Shown piece by piece: positions 35,934-44,753 of a stretch of 64,000 nucleotides of DNA. Made by a program: the position numbers and the translations under genes. Every line of letters starts with the position of its first letter. The stretch's first letter is position 1. This DNA comes from Lysobacter helvus (GTDB lineage: Bacteria; Pseudomonadota; Gammaproteobacteria; Xanthomonadales; Xanthomonadaceae), in the NCBI RefSeq assembly GCF_018406645.1, contig NZ_AP024546.1, positions 930,001 through 994,000 of the forward strand, in the 5' to 3' direction. The notes under the pieces were generated by a model. That model was not told the DNA's origin and ran no database searches. It worked only from the letters and a program-made list of their open reading frames with translations.

Positions 35934-36857
35934 TCAATCGCGCATCAGCGTGGACTTGCCGAACAGGCTTTCCACGAGGTCGACGGCGAGCTTCGCGGTG
36001 GCGTTCTGCGCATCGAGCAACGGGTTGAGCTCCACGATGTCGAGCGAACCCATGCGGCCACTGTCGGCGATCATTTCCATCACCAGCTGCGCTTCGCGGT
36101 AGTTGGGGCCGCCGGGCACGGTGGTGCCCACGCCCGGCGCGATGCTGGGGTCGAGGAAATCCACGTCGAAGCTCACGTGCACGTGCGTGTTGTCGTCCAC
36201 ACCGTCGAGGGCTTCTTCCATCGCGCGCTTCATGCCGACTTCGTCGATGTAACGCATGTCGTAGACGTCGAGGCCGTGTTCCTTCACCAGGCGCTTCTCG
36301 CCTTCGTCGACGGACCGGATGCCGATCTGGCGGATGTCGCCCGCCGACATCGCGGGGGCATCGCCACCGAGGTGCGTGAGTTCGCGCGGGCCCAGGCCGC
36401 ACAGGCAGGCGACGGGCATGCCGTGGATGTTCCCCGACGGCGTGACGTTGTGCGTGTTGAAGTCGGCGTGCGCATCGAGCCACAGCACGCGCAGCTTCTT
36501 GCCGGTCTTGCGGCAGTGGCGCGCGACCGCCGTGATGGACCCGACGCCGAGGCAGTGGTCGCCGCCGAGGAGGATGGGCATGCGGCCCGCGTCGAGTTCG
36601 GCTTCCACCGCGTGCATGACCATGCGGTTCCAGTCCGTCACTTCCTTCAGGTGCCGGTAGCCGTCGTCCGGCGGCGTCCACGGATTGCGCGGACCGTCGA
36701 TGTTGCCGCGATCGATGAGGTCGATGCCGCGCGCGACGAGGGCTTCGGGCAGCCCCGCGATGCGCAGCGCTTCGGGCCCGAGGCCCGCACCGCGATGACC
36801 GGCGCCGACGTCGGTCGGCGCACCCAGGAGCGAAACGGGGGGGAATGTGCGGCTCAT
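35934..36857 (-). CDS. rocF: Arginase
   Basis: A 307-residue ureohydrolase that cleaves L-arginine to ornithine and urea. The binuclear manganese motifs are complete: ILLGGDHCLG, LWLDAHADFNTH and SFDVDFLDPS. The substrate segment NTHNVTPSGNIHGMP supports arginase over agmatinase. The start is taken as ATG 36857 (MSRTFPPVSLLGAP), since the upstream nine residues are not conserved in type. The next gene upstream is a DUF2007 protein 38 bases away on the same strand. Confidence 0.96.
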   Translation of the reverse strand: MSRTFPPVSLLGAPTDVGAGHRGAGLGPEALRIAGLPEALVARGIDLIDRGNIDGPRNPWTPPDDGYRHLKEVTDWNRMVMHAVEAELDAGRMPILLGGDHCLGVGSITAVARHCRKTGKKLRVLWLDAHADFNTHNVTPSGNIHGMPVACLCGLGPRELTHLGGDAPAMSAGDIRQIGIRSVDEGEKRLVKEHGLDVYDMRYIDEVGMKRAMEEALDGVDDNTHVHVSFDVDFLDPSIAPGVGTTVPGGPNYREAQLVMEMIADSGRMGSLDIVELNPLLDAQNATAKLAVDLVESLFGKSTLMRD

Positions 36858-36894
36858 GGGCCCGATGGTACTCGCAGGCATGCGTGCGCGTGCG

Positions 36895-37305
36895 TCACGC
36901 AGGCCGCGTCTTCCCGCAGGTGGCGCACAGGCCGCCGACGGTGCGCGTCGGGAACGTCGCGCCGCCCAGCACGAACAATGCGATCACCAGCGCGCGTTCG
37001 CCCCACGGGATGACGGGGCCTTGCGGAGGGCACGTGCACGCGGGTTCGGGGTGGGCGTCGTCGTTCGCTGAATCGTGTTCGACATCGAGTTCGCCGCGGC
37101 GATACGCGTCGAAGATCGCGCGCGCTTCGGCGATGTCCTCGGCCTTCACCTGCAACTGCGTGCCACCGAGCGCGTAGGCCATCGGCCAGTCGACGATCGC
37201 CATCCGGTCGTTGGCCACTTCCGCGAACAGGCCATCGGCGCGCAAGCGTGCGCACACCACGTGCGCTTCCCACGGATCGAGGAACCGGGCGAGCGTGACG
37301 AGCAC
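36895..37305 (-). CDS. DUF2007 signal-transducing-type protein with C-terminal helix and cysteines
   Basis: A 136-residue protein. Residues 1-70 form a DUF2007 domain (LARFLDPWEAHVVCARLRADGLFAEVAND then GTQLQVKAEDIAEARAIFDAYRRGE), a small alpha/beta fold found in PII-like or unknown proteins. The tail has a Cys pair CTCPP, a membrane helix (ALVIALFVLGGATFP) and a C-x-x-C (GLCATCGKTR), suggesting a metal or redox site at the membrane. The start is GTG 37305, with GGAGG 6 bases before it. The role is unknown. Confidence 0.8.
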   Translation of the reverse strand: MLVTLARFLDPWEAHVVCARLRADGLFAEVANDRMAIVDWPMAYALGGTQLQVKAEDIAEARAIFDAYRRGELDVEHDSANDDAHPEPACTCPPQGPVIPWGERALVIALFVLGGATFPTRTVGGLCATCGKTRPA

Positions 37306-37334
37306 GGGCGACCTCCTTCGCTGCATGGGCGATG

Positions 37335-37410
37335 TGGTGCCGGCAGTCAGAATCGAACTGACGACCTACCGCTTACAAGGCGGTTGCTCTACCAACTGAG
37401 CTATGCCGGC
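37335..37410 (-). tRNA. tRNA-Thr (anticodon TGT)
   Basis: A full cloverleaf: acceptor arms GCCGGCA and TGCCGGC, D-arm GCTCAGTTGGTAGAGC, anticodon arm ACCGC-CTTGTAA-GCGGT giving TGT (codon ACA), variable AGGTC, and T-arm GTCAGTTCGATTCTGAC. The discriminator is A and the 3' CCA is encoded (37335-37337). It sits just downstream of the SPOR gene on the same strand and upstream of the DUF2007 gene. Confidence 0.97.
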
Positions 37411-37425
37411 GAACGCGCGGGCATC

Positions 37426-38097
37426 TTAGCGCAGCGCTGCTTGTTGGAAAGTCGCGCAATCCAGCGGGCGCGCCTGGGCGGCGGCGATGTCCTGCGCGGC
37501 GCGCGCCGGATCGAACGCGGCGGAGGCGCCGGCATCGATCCAGCCTTCCGTGGCGACATCCCCGAGCGGGGCGACCTGCGCCGTGAAGCCGGCGGCCTCC
37601 AGCTGCGCGAGGCGACGGCGCGCGGCGTCTTCGTTGCCGAAGCGGCCCAGCGCGATGCCGTTCCGGTCGGGGCCGGACGGCATGACGAACAGGTCGTCCA
37701 GGCCCGCGGCCAGGATGCGGTCGGCCATTGCCTGCGCGGCTTCCTTCGTCGCCAGCGCCGGGATGTAGACGCGCCATCCGGTGGGCTTGCCGAGCGGCAC
37801 TTCGCGCACGCGCGCGATCACGACGCGCGGCACGAGGAGTTCGTGCGCGCGACGCAGCGCAGCGGGATTGGCGAAGGGACCGAACGACACGCATTGCGTC
37901 GGCGCGACGGGCACCTTTGCCACTGCGGTGGCCTTCGGGCGCCGCGCGGCCGGCACTTCTTCCAGCAACTGCAGGCGCGGCACGTCGGCCGGCATGTCGA
38001 TCGGTGTTTCCTGCGCGGGCGGTTTGCGCGTCGCCCACCACGCGACGACGCCGACGTTGATCGCCACCAGCAACACGAGCAGCGCGCGATACATCAT
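37426..38097 (-). CDS. SPOR-domain membrane protein
   Basis: A 223-residue protein with an N-terminal membrane anchor (MMYRALLVLLVAINVGVVAWWA), a Pro-rich linker, and a C-terminal SPOR-like peptidoglycan-binding fold (DDLFVMPSGPDRNGIALGRFGNEDAARRRLAQLEAAGFTAQVAPLG). SPOR domains bind denuded glycans at the division site. The start overlaps the coaX stop (ATGA), so it is the last of birA-coaX-SPOR, a gene order seen in xanthomonads. Two Cys are present (TQCVSFGPF, DCATF). Confidence 0.87.
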   Translation of the reverse strand: MMYRALLVLLVAINVGVVAWWATRKPPAQETPIDMPADVPRLQLLEEVPAARRPKATAVAKVPVAPTQCVSFGPFANPAALRRAHELLVPRVVIARVREVPLGKPTGWRVYIPALATKEAAQAMADRILAAGLDDLFVMPSGPDRNGIALGRFGNEDAARRRLAQLEAAGFTAQVAPLGDVATEGWIDAGASAAFDPARAAQDIAAAQARPLDCATFQQAALR

Positions 38098-38804
38098 GCG
38101 GCGGTCTCCAGCGCGGCCCAGCGCGCGAGGCCTTCCAGCACCAGCGCGGGGCGCGATTCGACGCCGGCCAGGTGCGCGCGCATCGCATCGGCGCCACCGC
38201 CATGCAGCAACACGCGCGGGGCGCGGCCGAGGGCTTGCGTGGCGACGGCGAGGCTGCGTTCGACGAGCGCGATGGCGGCGCCTTCGCAACCGGACGCGAG
38301 CGCATCTTCGGTGTCGGCGGCGAATTCGGTGTACACACCGCCTTCGACCGGCAACTGCGCCACGCGCGCATGCAAGGTTTCGCGCATCAGCGTCGGCGAC
38401 GGCGCGATGCGGCCGCCGAGGTGCCGGCCGTGTTCGTCGACGAGGTCGATGGTGAGCGCGGTGCCGACGCCGACGACCAGCGCGGGCGCCGATTCGCACG
38501 CGGCGACCATCGCGAGGAAGCGGTCGACGCCCAGCTTCTGCGGATCGGCGTACGCGATGCGCAAGGGACCGAAACGCGCGGACGTGCGCGCGATCGCGAT
38601 GCGGCGGAAGCGTTGCGTCAGCGCGTCGATCAACGCAACGCGATGCGCTTCGGGCGCGACGGACGACAGGTACGCGACGTCGCCGTACGGCAACGCGGTC
38701 ATGTCGCCGGGCGCGAACGCGCGCACGTCGCCGACGGCGCCCGCCGCGAACGGCGCGCCCTTCAGTCGCGTGTTGCCGAAATCGAACAACCAGTGCTGCG
38801 TCAT
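38094..38804 (-). CDS. coaX: Type III pantothenate kinase
   Basis: A 236-residue ASKHA-type kinase phosphorylating pantothenate in the first step of coenzyme A synthesis. The phosphate-1 loop is DFGNTRLK near residues 8-15, the catalytic Asp lies in DRFLAM, and the GTALTIDLV and GGRIAPSPTLM motifs are present. The type III enzyme is not feedback-inhibited by CoA, by family knowledge. It overlaps birA by 4 bases and the SPOR gene by 4 bases. Confidence 0.95.
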   Translation of the reverse strand: MTQHWLFDFGNTRLKGAPFAAGAVGDVRAFAPGDMTALPYGDVAYLSSVAPEAHRVALIDALTQRFRRIAIARTSARFGPLRIAYADPQKLGVDRFLAMVAACESAPALVVGVGTALTIDLVDEHGRHLGGRIAPSPTLMRETLHARVAQLPVEGGVYTEFAADTEDALASGCEGAAIALVERSLAVATQALGRAPRVLLHGGGADAMRAHLAGVESRPALVLEGLARWAALETAA

Positions 38805-39784
38805 GCTCCCTGCATCCGGACGCTGACTTCGCCGGAGTGGACCACACGCACCGCGCCGTCGTCGAGGCGCACGCGCAATGCGCCGTCGGGCGCGAGGCCC
38901 TCGCTCGTGGCGTGGCGGATGCCATCGTGCAGGTGCAGGTCGATCGCGCGGCCGGCGAGTGCGTCGAGCGCGGCGTAGCGCGGGAGGAACGGATCGAGGC
39001 CCTCGCGATCGAAGGCTTCGAGCGCGGGCAGCAGGTGCGAGAGGACGTCCGCGGCGATCGCGTTGCGCGCGCGGGTTTCACCCAGCGTGGCCAGGTCGAT
39101 CCAGGGTTGCCCGATGTCGCGGGCAAACACGTCGGGCATGTGCACGTTGAGGCCCAGGCCCAGCACCGCGCGCACGGGGCCGGCGTGTTCGCCACCGCCT
39201 TCGACGAGCAGGCCGCCCAGCTTCCGCAGCGTGGCGCCCTCGGGCACGACGATGTCGTTCGGCCATTTCAGTCGCACCGAAGCGTGGCCCATCGCATGCA
39301 GCGCTTCGACCACGGCGATGCCGGCGACGAGGCTCAAACCGCCGAGACGACCGAGGCCGCCGCTGAAGGACCGCGCGAGCGAGAGGTAGAGGTGCGCGGC
39401 CAGCGGCGAGGCCCAGGTGCGACCGCGACGGCCGCGGCCGCCGGTCTGGCGTTCGGCCAGCAACACGTCGGCGCCGCGCACGGGCGTTGTGCGGCGCAGC
39501 AGTTCGGTACTCGTCGAGTCGATGGACCAGGCCACTTCGAGGAGGGCCAATCCCTCACGAGCGCCCGGGGCGATGGCGTCGCGCAGGGCCTGCGCGTCCA
39601 GGAAATCGAGCGGCCGGTCGAGCGCGTAGCCGACGCCGGGGCGGGCCGAAATCCCCACGCCGGCGGCCCGCAGGGCCTGGATCCGCTTCCAGACCGCGGC
39701 GCGGCCGAGCCCGGCCTCGCGGGCGAGCACGTCGCCGCTGGCGGGGCCCGCGGCGAGGCGGGTCAGGAGGGCGCGGTCATCCAT
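38801..39784 (-). CDS. birA: Bifunctional biotin ligase / biotin operon repressor
   Basis: A 327-residue BirA with an N-terminal winged helix (LLTRLAAGPASGDVLAREAGLGRAAVWKRIQALRAAGV) and the biotin-protein ligase domain (GRGRRGRTWASPLAAHLYLSLA biotin loop, VRLKWPNDIVV substrate motif, GLGLNVHMP). It charges biotin to acetyl-CoA carboxylase and, with the HTH intact, may repress biotin genes. The ATG 39784 gives normal length; the open frame reads on upstream only as a shadow. It is the first gene of the birA-coaX-SPOR operon. Confidence 0.95.
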   Translation of the reverse strand: MDDRALLTRLAAGPASGDVLAREAGLGRAAVWKRIQALRAAGVGISARPGVGYALDRPLDFLDAQALRDAIAPGAREGLALLEVAWSIDSTSTELLRRTTPVRGADVLLAERQTGGRGRRGRTWASPLAAHLYLSLARSFSGGLGRLGGLSLVAGIAVVEALHAMGHASVRLKWPNDIVVPEGATLRKLGGLLVEGGGEHAGPVRAVLGLGLNVHMPDVFARDIGQPWIDLATLGETRARNAIAADVLSHLLPALEAFDREGLDPFLPRYAALDALAGRAIDLHLHDGIRHATSEGLAPDGALRVRLDDGAVRVVHSGEVSVRMQGA

Positions 39785-39883
39785 CGGTGAGGTTGTGGCC
39801 TGGAGGCCCGGATTATGGCCGAGGCCGTTCGTCGCCGGCGCCGTTCCGGGATGCAACCTTCGGCGAGCCCGCGGCATCCACGG

Positions 39884-39889
39884 TATAGT
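39884..39889 (+). promoter_or_regulatory. Possible -10 element before the small secreted gene
   Basis: TATAGT lies 52 bases before ATG 39942. No convincing -35 was found at 16-18 bases; TTCGGC is 19 bases away. Listed as a weak candidate only. Confidence 0.25.
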
Positions 39890-39941
39890 CCGCGGCGCCG
39901 AATCCCTGGCCGTGCACCTACCCCGCACCAGGACTTTCCCC

Positions 39942-40244
39942 ATGTCACGTTCCATCCTCTTCCTGTTGCTGCTTTGCGCGAGCGCGTCCGTCGCTGCGCA
40001 CGAGGCACGCATGGATGGCCCGACTGGCGATGGCGGCCATTGCCCCGACACCAGCAACACGATCGTCGAGGCCGATTCCACGCCGCAGCCGGCCAAGCCC
40101 GCGCGCGCCATCCACACCGCAGCCAAGCCGTCCAAGCCCGTGAAGCCCACGCCCGCCGTGCGCAGCACCGGCGACAGCGATGGCAGCGGCACGCGCATCC
40201 AGCCGCCGCGCTGGCACAGCTTCCTGCCGGGCATGTTCCGCTAA
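39942..40244 (+). CDS. Small exported protein of unknown function
   Basis: A 100-residue protein with a Sec signal (SILFLLLLCASASVAAHEA, cleavage near AAH). The mature part is a short acidic start followed by a Pro/Ala/Lys/Thr-rich chain (TAAKPSKPVKPTPAVRST) and a C-terminal IQPPRWHSFLPGMFR that looks conserved. No domain is recognised. The mtfA start lies 4 bases after its stop, hinting at co-transcription. Confidence 0.65.
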   Translation: MSRSILFLLLLCASASVAAHEARMDGPTGDGGHCPDTSNTIVEADSTPQPAKPARAIHTAAKPSKPVKPTPAVRSTGDSDGSGTRIQPPRWHSFLPGMFR

Positions 40245-40248
40245 GCCA

Positions 40249-41025
40249 TTGCGGAACTGGTTCCGGCGCTTCCTGCGCCCTGCGTCCCTCGATCCCGACT
40301 CGTGGCTCCGCGCCTGCGCGGGCGTTCCCTTCGTCAGTGCACTGGATGCAACGCGCAAGGCGCGACTGCAAGCGCTGGTCACGCGCTTTTTGCACGACAA
40401 GACCATCACCCCGATCGGCGACCTCGCGCTCGACGACGTGCAACGCATGCAACTCGCCGCGTTGTGCTGCCTGCCGCTGATCGAATTCGGCGAAGAAGGC
40501 CTGCACGGGTGGTCGCAACTGCTCGTGTATCCCGGCGCGTTCCGCGTGCACCGCGCGCACACCGATGCCGCCGATGCGATGGCGGAATGGGACGGCGTGA
40601 TGCAACCCGCGCACGAAGGCTACGAAGACCTGATCGGCGAAGCATGGGAAGCCGGGCCCGTGGTGCTGTCGATGGAGGACGTGCTGGCCGACCTGGCCGC
40701 GCCGCGCGATGGCTGCTGCGTGGCGGTGCACGAGATCGCGCACAAGCTCGATGCGCTCGACGGCGCGATGGACGGCACGCCGCCGTTGCCGCGCGCGTGG
40801 CAGAAAGAATGGGCGCGCGATTTCCAGCAGGCCTTCGACCACATGGGCAAGCAGGTCGACGCGAACCGCCGCACGAAGCTCGATCCCTACGCCGCCGAAG
40901 CGCCCGAGGAATTCTTCGCGGTGTGCACCGAATACCACTTCAGCGCGCCGGCGTTGCTGCGCGAGGCGTATCCGAAAGTCGCGGCGCACCTGGCGAAGTT
41001 CTACGGCGCCTCGCCGATGGCGTGA
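40249..41025 (+). CDS. mtfA: MtfA-family zinc peptidase
   Basis: A 258-residue zinc metallopeptidase. The HExxH motif is HEIAH in VAVHEIAHKLDALDG near residue 165, and the third ligand Glu lies in EEFFAVCTEYHFS downstream, as in MtfA/YeeI. In E. coli MtfA binds the Mlc repressor and regulates glucose PTS; its own role here is unknown. I propose TTG 40249 (LRNWFRRFLRPAS) as the start because ATG 40180 would overlap the previous gene by 65 bases; the N-terminus remains uncertain. Confidence 0.88.
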   Translation: MRNWFRRFLRPASLDPDSWLRACAGVPFVSALDATRKARLQALVTRFLHDKTITPIGDLALDDVQRMQLAALCCLPLIEFGEEGLHGWSQLLVYPGAFRVHRAHTDAADAMAEWDGVMQPAHEGYEDLIGEAWEAGPVVLSMEDVLADLAAPRDGCCVAVHEIAHKLDALDGAMDGTPPLPRAWQKEWARDFQQAFDHMGKQVDANRRTKLDPYAAEAPEEFFAVCTEYHFSAPALLREAYPKVAAHLAKFYGASPMA

Positions 41026-41026
41026 G

Positions 41027-42469
41027 TCACAGGCCGGGCGGCAACCGCACTTCGAAACGCGCGCCGCCGAGTTCTTCCGAGCGCCCCACTTCCAGCTCGC
41101 CGCGATAGCCGCGCACGATGTCCTGCACGATCGCAAGGCCGATGCCGTGGCCCTGCACGCGTTCGTCGCCGCGCACGCCGCGTTGCAGGAGCTGCGTCAC
41201 GCGATCGGGTTCGATGCCGGGGCCGTCGTCGTCCACCGCCAGCAACAAGCCGTCGCGACGCCCGGGCGAGGTGTCGCCCACGCGCACGGTGAGCAGCACG
41301 CGCGAACGCGCCCACTTGAACGCGTTCTCGAGCAGGTTGCCCAGCAGTTCCTGCAAGTCGCCGGGTTCGCCGTGGAAGCGCGCGTTGGGATCGAAATCGA
41401 ATTCGCACAGCACGCCGCGGCCGGCGTAGACCTTTTCCAGGCCGCGCACGATCTGCTCGGCGTGCGTTTCCACTTCGATGGGCGCGGAGAACAGGGCGTG
41501 GCCGCTCGAGGCGGCGCGCGCGAGCTGGTAGCCCACCATGTCGTTCATGCGCCGCAACTGCGTGGCGACTTCCTCGCGCAGCTCCGCTTCCGGCGTCGGC
41601 GTGTCCAGGCGCGAACGCAGCACGGCGAGCGGCGTCTTGAGGCTGTGCGCGAGGTCGGCCAGCGTGTTGCGCTGGCGGTCGAGGTTTTCGCGCTCGCTCT
41701 GGATGAAGGCGTTGATGCTTTCGGTGAGCGGTTCGAGTTCGCGCGGATGGCGCGCGCTCATGCGCGCGATCTGGCCGCGGTGCACGCGCTTGAGTTCGGC
41801 GACCACCTGGCGCAAGGGACGCAGGCTCCAGCGCAACACGAGCATCTGCAGCAGCAACAGCACGAGGCCCGCGCCGCCGAGGTAGCCCCACAACGCGCGG
41901 CGGAACACGCGCACCTGCTGCGACAGCGCGCTGGTGTCTTCGGAGATGTAGACGGTGTACGGGAACTCGGCTTCCGGTCCGCCCTCGGCCCACACCAGGC
42001 CCTTGCCGAGGCGGTAGATCTCGCCGGGCTTGCCGTCGCTGCGCGTGATGGGGAGCGGGCCTTCGAAGCGTTCGGCGGCGGGCGCGAGCATCGGGCCGAG
42101 CGGGAGGTCGGGGCCGCGCGCCGACGCGGAATCCCAGTGGCCGTTCGGCAGCACTACTTCCGCGTACAGGCCGCTGCCGGGGCGTTCGAAGCGCGCTTCG
42201 GGCGGGATGTCGGGGACGTAGAGGGTGCCGTCGCGCAGGAATTCGATGCCGCGCGCGTAGGCCAGCGCGTAGCTTTCCAGGCGCGTGCGCAGGTTGCTGC
42301 GGGCGGTTTCGAGGAACGCGCGATCCAGCGCGTAGCCGGCCAGGGCGAGGAAGGCGACGAGGCCGAGGCTGGCCGCGAGCAGTTGCCGCGACTGCAGCGA
42401 GCGCGGGCGCCAGCGATCGTCGAACAGTGCGCCGCGCGTGCGCGCGTCGGGGGGCTGCTCAGACGCCAT
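41027..42469 (-). CDS. phoQ: Sensor histidine kinase PhoQ-like
   Basis: A 480-residue membrane kinase. Two membrane helices (about 30-50 and 190-212) flank a periplasmic sensor domain with an acidic patch (EGGPEAEF, ISEDTSALS). A HAMP region (RWSLRPLRQVVAELKRV) is followed by the H-box LADLAHSLKTPLAVL, N-box LGNLLENAFKWA and G-boxes DDDGPGIEPD and GHGIGLAIV. In xanthomonads this is the PhoQ partner of PhoP, linked to Mg2+/pH response and virulence; that is inference from the family. It is downstream of phoP by 71 bases. Confidence 0.9.
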   Translation of the reverse strand: MASEQPPDARTRGALFDDRWRPRSLQSRQLLAASLGLVAFLALAGYALDRAFLETARSNLRTRLESYALAYARGIEFLRDGTLYVPDIPPEARFERPGSGLYAEVVLPNGHWDSASARGPDLPLGPMLAPAAERFEGPLPITRSDGKPGEIYRLGKGLVWAEGGPEAEFPYTVYISEDTSALSQQVRVFRRALWGYLGGAGLVLLLLQMLVLRWSLRPLRQVVAELKRVHRGQIARMSARHPRELEPLTESINAFIQSERENLDRQRNTLADLAHSLKTPLAVLRSRLDTPTPEAELREEVATQLRRMNDMVGYQLARAASSGHALFSAPIEVETHAEQIVRGLEKVYAGRGVLCEFDFDPNARFHGEPGDLQELLGNLLENAFKWARSRVLLTVRVGDTSPGRRDGLLLAVDDDGPGIEPDRVTQLLQRGVRGDERVQGHGIGLAIVQDIVRGYRGELEVGRSEELGGARFEVRLPPGL

Positions 42470-42540
42470 GCATCGGTCCTCGCTTCAACGGGGATGGAAC
42501 GCGACCCGCGCGTCGCGGGTCGCATGCATCCTACGTCGGC

Positions 42541-43224
42541 TCACTCCCCGCTGCGCGGGATGGCGAAGCGATAGCCGCGGCCGCGCACGGTCTCGATCGG
42601 CTTGAGTTCGCCGTCCGGGTCCAGTTTCTTGCGCAGGCGGCCGATGAAGACTTCGAGCACGTTGGAGTCGCGGTCGAAATCCTGCTGGTAGATGTGCTCG
42701 GTGAGGTCGGCCTTCGAGACCAGCTCGCCCGCATGCATCATCAGGTACTCGAGCACCTTGTACTCGTAGCTGGTGAGGTCGACGTTGGAACCGTTGACCG
42801 TGACCGTCTGCGCGGCGAGGTCCAGGACCACCGGGCCGCATTCCAGCGTGGGCTTGCTCCAGCCCGCGGCGCGGCGCACCAGCGCGTTGATGCGCGCCAG
42901 CAGCTCTTCGACGTGGAAGGGCTTGACCAGGTAGTCGTCGGCGCCCTGCTTCAGGCCCTCGACCTTGTCCTGCCAGCTCGAACGCGCGGTGAGGATGAGC
43001 ACCGGGAATTTCTTGCCCTCGTCGCGGAGCGCCTTGATCAGCTCCATGCCCGACATCTTGGGCAGGCCCAGGTCGATGATGCCGAGGTCGAACGGGACTT
43101 CGCGGCCCATGTAGAGGCCTTCCTCGCCGTCCTGGGCGGAATCGACGGCGAAGCCTTCCCGCTTCAGGCGTGCAGAGAGTGTTTCTCGAAGCGGTGCTTC
43201 GTCTTCGACGAGCAGGATGCGCAT
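42541..43224 (-). CDS. phoP: Response regulator PhoP-like (OmpR family)
   Basis: A 227-residue DNA-binding response regulator. The receiver has acidic pair VEDE, phospho-acceptor in LGIIDLGLPKMSG, the Thr in LILTARSS and Lys in LVKPFH. The C-terminal winged helix reads YEYKVLEYLMMHAGELVSKADLTEHIYQQDFDRDSNVLEVFIGRLRKKL. It pairs with the downstream PhoQ. The PepSY gene starts 37 bases upstream of the region in the same direction, suggesting PepSY-phoP-phoQ is one unit. Confidence 0.93.
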   Translation of the reverse strand: MRILLVEDEAPLRETLSARLKREGFAVDSAQDGEEGLYMGREVPFDLGIIDLGLPKMSGMELIKALRDEGKKFPVLILTARSSWQDKVEGLKQGADDYLVKPFHVEELLARINALVRRAAGWSKPTLECGPVVLDLAAQTVTVNGSNVDLTSYEYKVLEYLMMHAGELVSKADLTEHIYQQDFDRDSNVLEVFIGRLRKKLDPDGELKPIETVRGRGYRFAIPRSGE

Positions 43225-43261
43225 GGTGACTCCGTGTCAGGCTGGGCCGGCGGCCGTAGGC

Positions 43262-43660
43262 TCAGAGGGTGGGGTCGCCGTCGTCGTCGTCGTGTGTACG
43301 GCCGCCCTTGGGGGGCTTGGCACGACGCTGCTGCGGATTCGGCGGGGTTTGCTGCCTGGCCGCCGGATCGTCCCAGTACACGCGCACGCGACCCTTGTCG
43401 TCGACGATCTTGACACGATTCACGTCGCGGCCGTCGTACTGCACCTGCTCGGCGCTGAGCACCTGGCCGTTGCGTTCGGCGCGCCGCACGGAGTCGGCGA
43501 GGCCCTGCTGGTCGCCGTCGGAATGGTTCTGGCGATCGGCCGACGGGGCGTGCCGCGGCGGCGGGGCCGGCTGCGGTTGCGCCTGCGCCCACGCCATGGT
43601 GCTGGCACCCGTCAGGACGACGAGCAGCGACAGCGGGCGAAGGAGGCGCAGCAGGGGCAT
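43262..43660 (-). CDS. Exported PepSY-domain-like protein with Asp-rich tail
   Basis: A 132-residue exported protein. The signal peptide (LLRPLSLLVVLTGASTMAWAQ) precedes a Pro/Gln-rich segment and a short PepSY-like stretch (LADSVRRAERNGQVLSAEQVQYDGRDVNRVKIVDDKGRVRVYWDDP). The C-terminus is KPPKGGRTHDDDDGDPTL, an acidic, His-containing end that could bind metal. In other proteobacteria a PepSY protein near phoPQ modulates the sensor; here that is only inferred from position. The start is ATG 43660. Confidence 0.8.
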   Translation of the reverse strand: MPLLRLLRPLSLLVVLTGASTMAWAQAQPQPAPPPRHAPSADRQNHSDGDQQGLADSVRRAERNGQVLSAEQVQYDGRDVNRVKIVDDKGRVRVYWDDPAARQQTPPNPQQRRAKPPKGGRTHDDDDGDPTL

Positions 43661-43841
43661 CGGGTCGGCCTTGGAGAAGGGAGATGCGAAACCGCGACGT
43701 CGCGCTGGGCGATGCCGGGATCGGGGTTGCTGGAAACGGGCGCCATTCTTTGAATCAGGCAGTGAATCCGGTCTGAACTTTTCCTTCACGGATCCGCGCC
43801 GTTCATGGCCGGTCGCGGGCGAAACCCCGTTGCAGGGGCCG

Positions 43842-44753
43842 TCAGAAGACCTCCCCGACGCAGCATCGCAGGGATCCGCCGGCGGCTTCGATGGCCGCCA
43901 GGGGGACGCTCCGCACGTCGAAGCCCGCGTTTGCGAGGGCGGTGCGCGTCGCCGGGGCGAGCGCCGCGTCGGCCCTGGCGCTCATCCAGACCGTCTCCGG
44001 CGACAGGGCGATGGCGTTGCCGGCGAAAGCCGCATGCTCGGCATCCGACAGGACGATCGCGTGCGGGCCGTACACCTGCGCGAGCGCGTCGATCACCGCG
44101 GCGTCCGCGAACCCGCGCGGGCAGGCGAGCGCGGCGCGCCCCGCCAGGACGGCCAGCACGACGTTGGTGTGGTATTCGCCGGGCGCGAGGTCGAACAGGA
44201 GCGTCGCGCGCAGGCCGAAGGCCTCGTGCATCAGGTGCGCGCCCTCTTCGTCGCAGCGTTCGGACAGGCCGCACCAGCCCAGGCCGCGCGCGCGATCGAT
44301 CACCAGCGCGCCGGTGAGTTCGCAGGGATGCCCCTGTTCGGAGAGGTCGATCTCCGCGTAGTCGAGCACGCCGCCGAAGAAGCCGCGGATATCGGCGCGC
44401 GTGGCTTCGCGCTGGCGCACGGGATGGCGCATGCGCCCGACGATGCAGCGGCCTGCGGCGGTGGCGAAGACGTTGTTCGGGAAGACGCCATCGGGCGCTT
44501 CGGGATCGCCCGGGAAACACACCGTCGGCAGCGCCTGCGACAACGCACGATGCAGCCCGCGATGTTCGTCCAGCGCGCGGCGGGCATCGAACGCATCGGC
44601 GTCGGCCATGTAGCGGTTGTCGCGCGCGGAGTCGGTGGCGAGGCGGAAATCGTCCGGCGCGACGAGGAACGCCGCGCGCGCGGTGGGCGCGCCGAAGTCC
44701 GTCGACAGCGTGCGCGCGTGCGCCACGAACGCGTCGATGTCGCGCGTGATCAT
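43842..44753 (-). CDS. CtlX-type arginine deiminase-related hydrolase
   Basis: A 303-residue guanidino-modifying enzyme fold protein. The region PEAPDGVFPNNVFATAAG, the metal/substrate His in APGEYHTNVVLAVLAGRAALA and the catalytic Cys near the C-terminus in GGSLRCCVGEVF match the citrulline-utilization hydrolase / ADI-related family. Substrate could be citrulline or another N-carbamoyl or amidino compound; the arginase gene elsewhere in the window is only circumstantial support. Its ATG overlaps the dusA stop by 4 bases. Confidence 0.85.
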   Translation of the reverse strand: MITRDIDAFVAHARTLSTDFGAPTARAAFLVAPDDFRLATDSARDNRYMADADAFDARRALDEHRGLHRALSQALPTVCFPGDPEAPDGVFPNNVFATAAGRCIVGRMRHPVRQREATRADIRGFFGGVLDYAEIDLSEQGHPCELTGALVIDRARGLGWCGLSERCDEEGAHLMHEAFGLRATLLFDLAPGEYHTNVVLAVLAGRAALACPRGFADAAVIDALAQVYGPHAIVLSDAEHAAFAGNAIALSPETVWMSARADAALAPATRTALANAGFDVRSVPLAAIEAAGGSLRCCVGEVF